From: JBBSQE01 sp038258095
Lineage (GTDB): Bacteria > Actinomycetota > Thermoleophilia > Solirubrobacterales > 70-9
Length of the DNA: 39,552 nucleotides
Direction: 5' to 3'
Assembly: GCA_038258095.1 (NCBI GenBank)
Contig: JBBSQE010000006.1
Coordinates: forward strand, 1 to 39,552
Shown piece after piece: positions 37,072 through 39,552 of the stretch. How positions within the stretch are numbered: position 1 is the stretch's first letter; every line of letters starts with the position of its first letter. The notes beneath the pieces were generated by a model, which was not told where the DNA came from, did no database searches, and saw nothing but the letters and a program-made list of their open reading frames with translations. The position numbers and the translations under genes are program-made.

Positions 37072-37754
37072 GTGGAGCCGATGCCCGAGGCCGACGCTGC
37101 AGACGAAACTCGGACTGGTCGGACTGGTTCTCGTCCTCACAGTCGCCCGCCTGCGCCGGCCACGCCTGCGGTCGACCTCTACTGGTTGCCGTTGGGTGCC
37201 GGCGGTCATTTCGTCCGGTTCAACGGGCGTGTCTACGAGGGGCTTGCGGCGCGGCTGCAGCGGCGCCCGGTTTGCGATCTCTACCACTCCGCGCTGCAGG
37301 TCCACGTGCCCGAGGGCAGATACATCATCGAGCAGGCGCCGGTCCGCGACCGGGGTGGCCTGGAGCGGGGAGTGGTGGGCGAAGGAGCCGTCGGCGCTCG
37401 CTGGGCAGGCCGATTGCGGATCTTTCGCTACGAGATCCGGCGTTGGCTGAACGGACGCATCCCCGATGTCGCCGAGGCCGTGGATAGCCCGCGACGGTTG
37501 ACCGAAAGCGAGGAATGTGCACGCCGGGTACTCGACGTCGTCGCGCAGATTCCCACCCCGGTGCGGGGTCGCGACGAGCTCGGGACGGGTGAGATGTGGA
37601 ACTCGACTCGGTGATCGCATGGGTGATCGAGCGAAGCGGGATCGATACCGAGTTGATCCAGCCCCCACAGGGAGGTCGTGCGCCGGGCTGGCACGCCGGG
37701 ATCGCGGTCGCCCGCGGGCAAGACGGCTCGGCGGGTCGCTCCCACCGCTTCTGA
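37072..37754 (+). pseudogene. Actinobacterial hypothetical protein gene with a C-terminal frameshift
   Basis: The intact part (GTG 37072 or ATG 37081 to 37614) reads DLYWLPLGAGGHFVRFNGRVYEGL, CDLYHSALQVHVPEG, ERGVVGEGAVGARWAGRLRIFRYEIRRW, PTPVRGRDELGTGEMWNS, then stops. It belongs to an uncharacterised family I recognise from actinobacteria, in which GEMWNS continues NSV.SWLL. That continuation is present one frame over: DSVIAWVIERSGIDTELIQPP and GGRAPGWHAGIAVARG, ending at TGA 37754. A single missing base near 37602-37608 in the run AACTCGACTCGG restores it; AACTCGAACTCGG would be the expected tandem. It is either a genuine one-base deletion or a sequencing error. The function is unknown. 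Confidence 0.72.
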
Positions 37755-37771
37755 GCCGCCATCGGGGCTGT

Positions 37772-37828
37772 TCCGCAGACCATCGGCGGGGGAGTACGGA
37801 TGGCCTCGTGCGGTGCAGCTTCTAACTT
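37772..37828 (+). promoter_or_regulatory. 34-bp conserved box plus -10 (TAACTT), copy B
   Basis: The block 37772-37805 differs from copy A (21591-21624) at 2 of 34 positions. After 17 nt of unrelated sequence comes TAACTT (37823-37828). No start codon sits at the leaderless distance; the next feature downstream is the decayed nitroreductase gene, whose original promoter this may have been. Confidence 0.55.
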
Positions 37829-37924
37829 GGCCCGGACATCCTCGACCACACGCGGTGCAACCTGCGAACGCTTGCTGCGCACCGCCGAAACGCGGTTGGC
37901 ATGGGAGAAACCGAATGTGCATGA

Positions 37925-38225
37925 AGACGCTTGTCAGCCGCTCGTCACCGGGCGGCTCGTGGCCGAGTGACCGCTCGGCCCGCACCCGATCGATTGATTC
38001 GTCTCGTCGGGGAGGCGATCAAGGCGCCGTCCTCCCATAACGCTCAACCGTGGCTCTTTGAGCTCGAAAACGAATCAGCTCTGTCAGGTTGCAGAGCTGC
38101 GCCCGCGGCTTCGGGCACTTCTCGGCGGGCCGGGCTACCCCCAGCTGGTGATGCGTCTGGGCTATCCGAGCGGAGATGTCGATCCGTCGCCCCGGCGTCC
38201 GACAGAGGCAGTGCTACGCCGCTGA
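37925..38225 (+). pseudogene. Acg-type nitroreductase remnant with a large internal deletion
   Basis: Two pieces of an Acg/Rv3131-like nitroreductase remain. In frame with 37994, LIRLVGEAIKAPSSHNAQPW then LFELEN is the N-terminal FMN-binding helix (family form ...APSxHNTQPW). In another frame, ending at TGA 38225, LRPRLRALLGGPGYPQLVMR with LGYPSGDVDPSPRRPTEAVL is the family C-terminus (PQLLLRLG...PTPRRPVxxVL). Some 250 residues between them are gone, and the reading frames disagree. A plausible intact start cannot be fixed; the N-terminal frame opens at 37925. The stop overlaps the ATG of the following serine hydrolase as TGATG, a relic of coupling. Acg-type genes are classical DosR-regulon members in mycobacteria. 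Confidence 0.65.
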
Positions 38226-39552
38226 TGTCGAGCGGTCGTGGGAGGTTCACCGCCCCGGCAACGGTGGTCCTCTTGTTGATCTCGTGCCTGCTCTCGGTTG
38301 CGCCGGCCTCCGCGGCGGTTGCGGGGACGACGATCCAACGCATTGACGACTATCTCCAGGAGAAGTTGGACGAGAATGGAGTGCCGGGCGCGGCTCTGGC
38401 GATAGTGGAAGCAGACCGGACCGTCCACCTGCAGGCATTCGGGAAGACGGGGCGAGGTGATGAATCGGTCGGGCTTCAGACCCCTTTCATCATCTGCTCG
38501 GTATCCAAGTCGTTTACCGCACTGGCGGTGATGCAACTCGCCGAGCAAGGCCAGATCGACCTCGACGCCCCGGCCGGCCACTACCTGTCCTGGTTTGACG
38601 TTTCGCCTGGTGGTCGATCGGAGGAGGTCACCATCCGGACGCTGCTGAACCAGACGAGTGGCCTTCCGACCACTGCGGGAGGGGCGGCGATGCGGTATCT
38701 CGACGAGAAGTCGATCCGCGCGACCGCGCAGACCCTGATCGGCGAGAAGCTCCAGAGCTCGCCGGGTACGGAGTTCCGCTACTCCAATGCGAACTACGTG
38801 CTGCTCGGGGCGGTCGTCGAGGCGGTCTCCGGCGAGAGCTACCAGAGCTACCTTCGCCGCCACATCTTCGCGCCGCTGCGGATGGGCCGTACCTATGTCG
38901 ACCTATCCGAGGCCGAGCAGCACGGCCTCGCCCAGGGCCACCGCTACTGGTTCGGCTGGACCGCTCCCCACACCTCGTACACGACCGGCCTGATTCCGGC
39001 GGGGGGAGTCATCTCCACGGCGCCCGACATGGGGCGGTATCTGCGGATGATGCTGAACGGTGGACAGCTCGGTGACCGCCGCGTGCTCTCGCGCCGGGGC
39101 GTAGCGACCCTGACTCGCCCGGCTGTCCCAGCGACGGTCGGCCCCTGGGCGAAGAGTCAAGACGTCTCGTATGGGATGGGCTGGTATGTGGGAGGGGAGC
39201 CGTTCGGTCACGAACCGGCCGTGTTTCACCCCGGCGGCTCGCCGGACTTCGGCTCGATGGCGATCCTCTTGCCGAAGCAGCGCCAAGGCCTCATCCTGCT
39301 CTACAACGCCACTCCCGAGGTCGAGCTTCCCGGCGCTGCGGGGGATGTCGACCGGATTCCCGCTGGGGCGGTCAGCATCCTCATGGGGGACGACCCAGCG
39401 ACCGGCTGGTCGATGCATACCTACTACGTCGTCTTCGACCTGCTGGTGGCGATTCTGCTCGGAACCGCGATCTGGGGGCTGGTGCGGACGATACGGCGCC
39501 CCGTGAGACCCGCTCCTTCTTCGGCGCGCGCGGCCTGGCGGATCTCGCGGTC
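38225..39552 (+). CDS. Beta-lactamase-related serine hydrolase (class C/PBP4*-like), 3' end outside window
   Basis: 442 residues visible, open to the window end. ATG 38225 is followed by a signal peptide (FTAPATVVLLLISCLLSVAP then ASAA). Catalytic landmarks of the beta-lactamase/penicillin-recognising fold are SVSK (SxxK, in FIICSVSKSFTAL), YSN (in FRYSNANYVLLGAVVEAV), and HPGG near the end of the domain in place of KTG. After the domain a membrane helix begins (YYVVFDLLVAILLGTAIWGL) and a basic stretch follows, so the enzyme faces outward and is anchored by its C-terminus. Members include D-aminopeptidases, esterases and peptidoglycan-modifying enzymes; real beta-lactamase activity is not implied. 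The start overlaps the stop of the nitroreductase remnant. Confidence 0.88.
   Translation, partial: MSSGRGRFTAPATVVLLLISCLLSVAPASAAVAGTTIQRIDDYLQEKLDENGVPGAALAIVEADRTVHLQAFGKTGRGDESVGLQTPFIICSVSKSFTALAVMQLAEQGQIDLDAPAGHYLSWFDVSPGGRSEEVTIRTLLNQTSGLPTTAGGAAMRYLDEKSIRATAQTLIGEKLQSSPGTEFRYSNANYVLLGAVVEAVSGESYQSYLRRHIFAPLRMGRTYVDLSEAEQHGLAQGHRYWFGWTAPHTSYTTGLIPAGGVISTAPDMGRYLRMMLNGGQLGDRRVLSRRGVATLTRPAVPATVGPWAKSQDVSYGMGWYVGGEPFGHEPAVFHPGGSPDFGSMAILLPKQRQGLILLYNATPEVELPGAAGDVDRIPAGAVSILMGDDPATGWSMHTYYVVFDLLVAILLGTAIWGLVRTIRRPVRPAPSSARAAWRISR

Overview
The window is GC-rich throughout and reads as a chromosomal segment of a high-GC actinobacterium, most likely class Thermoleophilia (Solirubrobacterales-like). 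The basis is codon use, the GroEL tail, an actinobacterial-type Mrp without a CxxC pair, several families of large secreted 'hypothetical' proteins typical of that class, and many promoters whose -10 hexamer (TANNNT) sits 6-8 nt before a start codon, as in leaderless actinobacterial genes. The lineage is an inference from protein style; there is no rRNA gene to confirm it. No tRNA, rRNA, insertion sequence or CRISPR array was seen.

Region 1 (1-18.5 kb) is housekeeping and envelope. It holds the 3' part of groEL, a solo AbiEi/DUF559-like gene behind unusual repeats, two paralogous secreted GH26-like glycosidases (2.2-3.3 and 9.6-10.8 kb), an NAD-binding epimerase, a 7Fe ferredoxin, an Mrp-type Fe-S ATPase, two secreted surface proteins, a DUF2269-like membrane protein, a secreted S15-type peptidase followed by a mini-metalloprotease, a cyclophilin, a divergent pair of oxidoreductases (an FMN 2-hydroxyacid dehydrogenase-like protein lacking its catalytic histidine, and a GMC oxidoreductase coupled to an alpha/beta hydrolase), a secreted unknown and a SnoaL-like protein.

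Region 2 (18.5-39.5 kb) looks like a stress, redox or dormancy island. In order it has a zinc-ribbon protein, a HemG-like flavodoxin, a P1B-like metal ATPase, a 43-aa membrane peptide, an ArsR-MMPL efflux pair, a response regulator-alcohol dehydrogenase pair, a YD-repeat protein with a triple universal stress protein (USP), a second response regulator convergent with a GAF-GAF histidine kinase, a USP-USP-sulfide:quinone-reductase-like operon, a truncated DUF779 gene, the whole arginine deiminase pathway (arcC-arcA-arcB), two decayed genes (one frameshifted, one Acg-type nitroreductase remnant) and a beta-lactamase-like serine hydrolase that runs off the end. The gene set resembles the mycobacterial DosR regulon plus fermentative ATP production from arginine.

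The most unusual non-coding structure is a palindromic repeat in a 168-nt form (18526-18693) and a 48-nt form (34548-34595, between arcA and arcB). The length difference is exactly the 120-nt spacing of an internal 9-bp direct repeat. Also notable are a 34-bp box repeated at 21591 and 37772, each exactly 17 nt before TAACTT; a 47-nt palindrome present at 1181 and 13269 with the same arms and the same spacer length; and three 25-bp iterons at 1040-1114.
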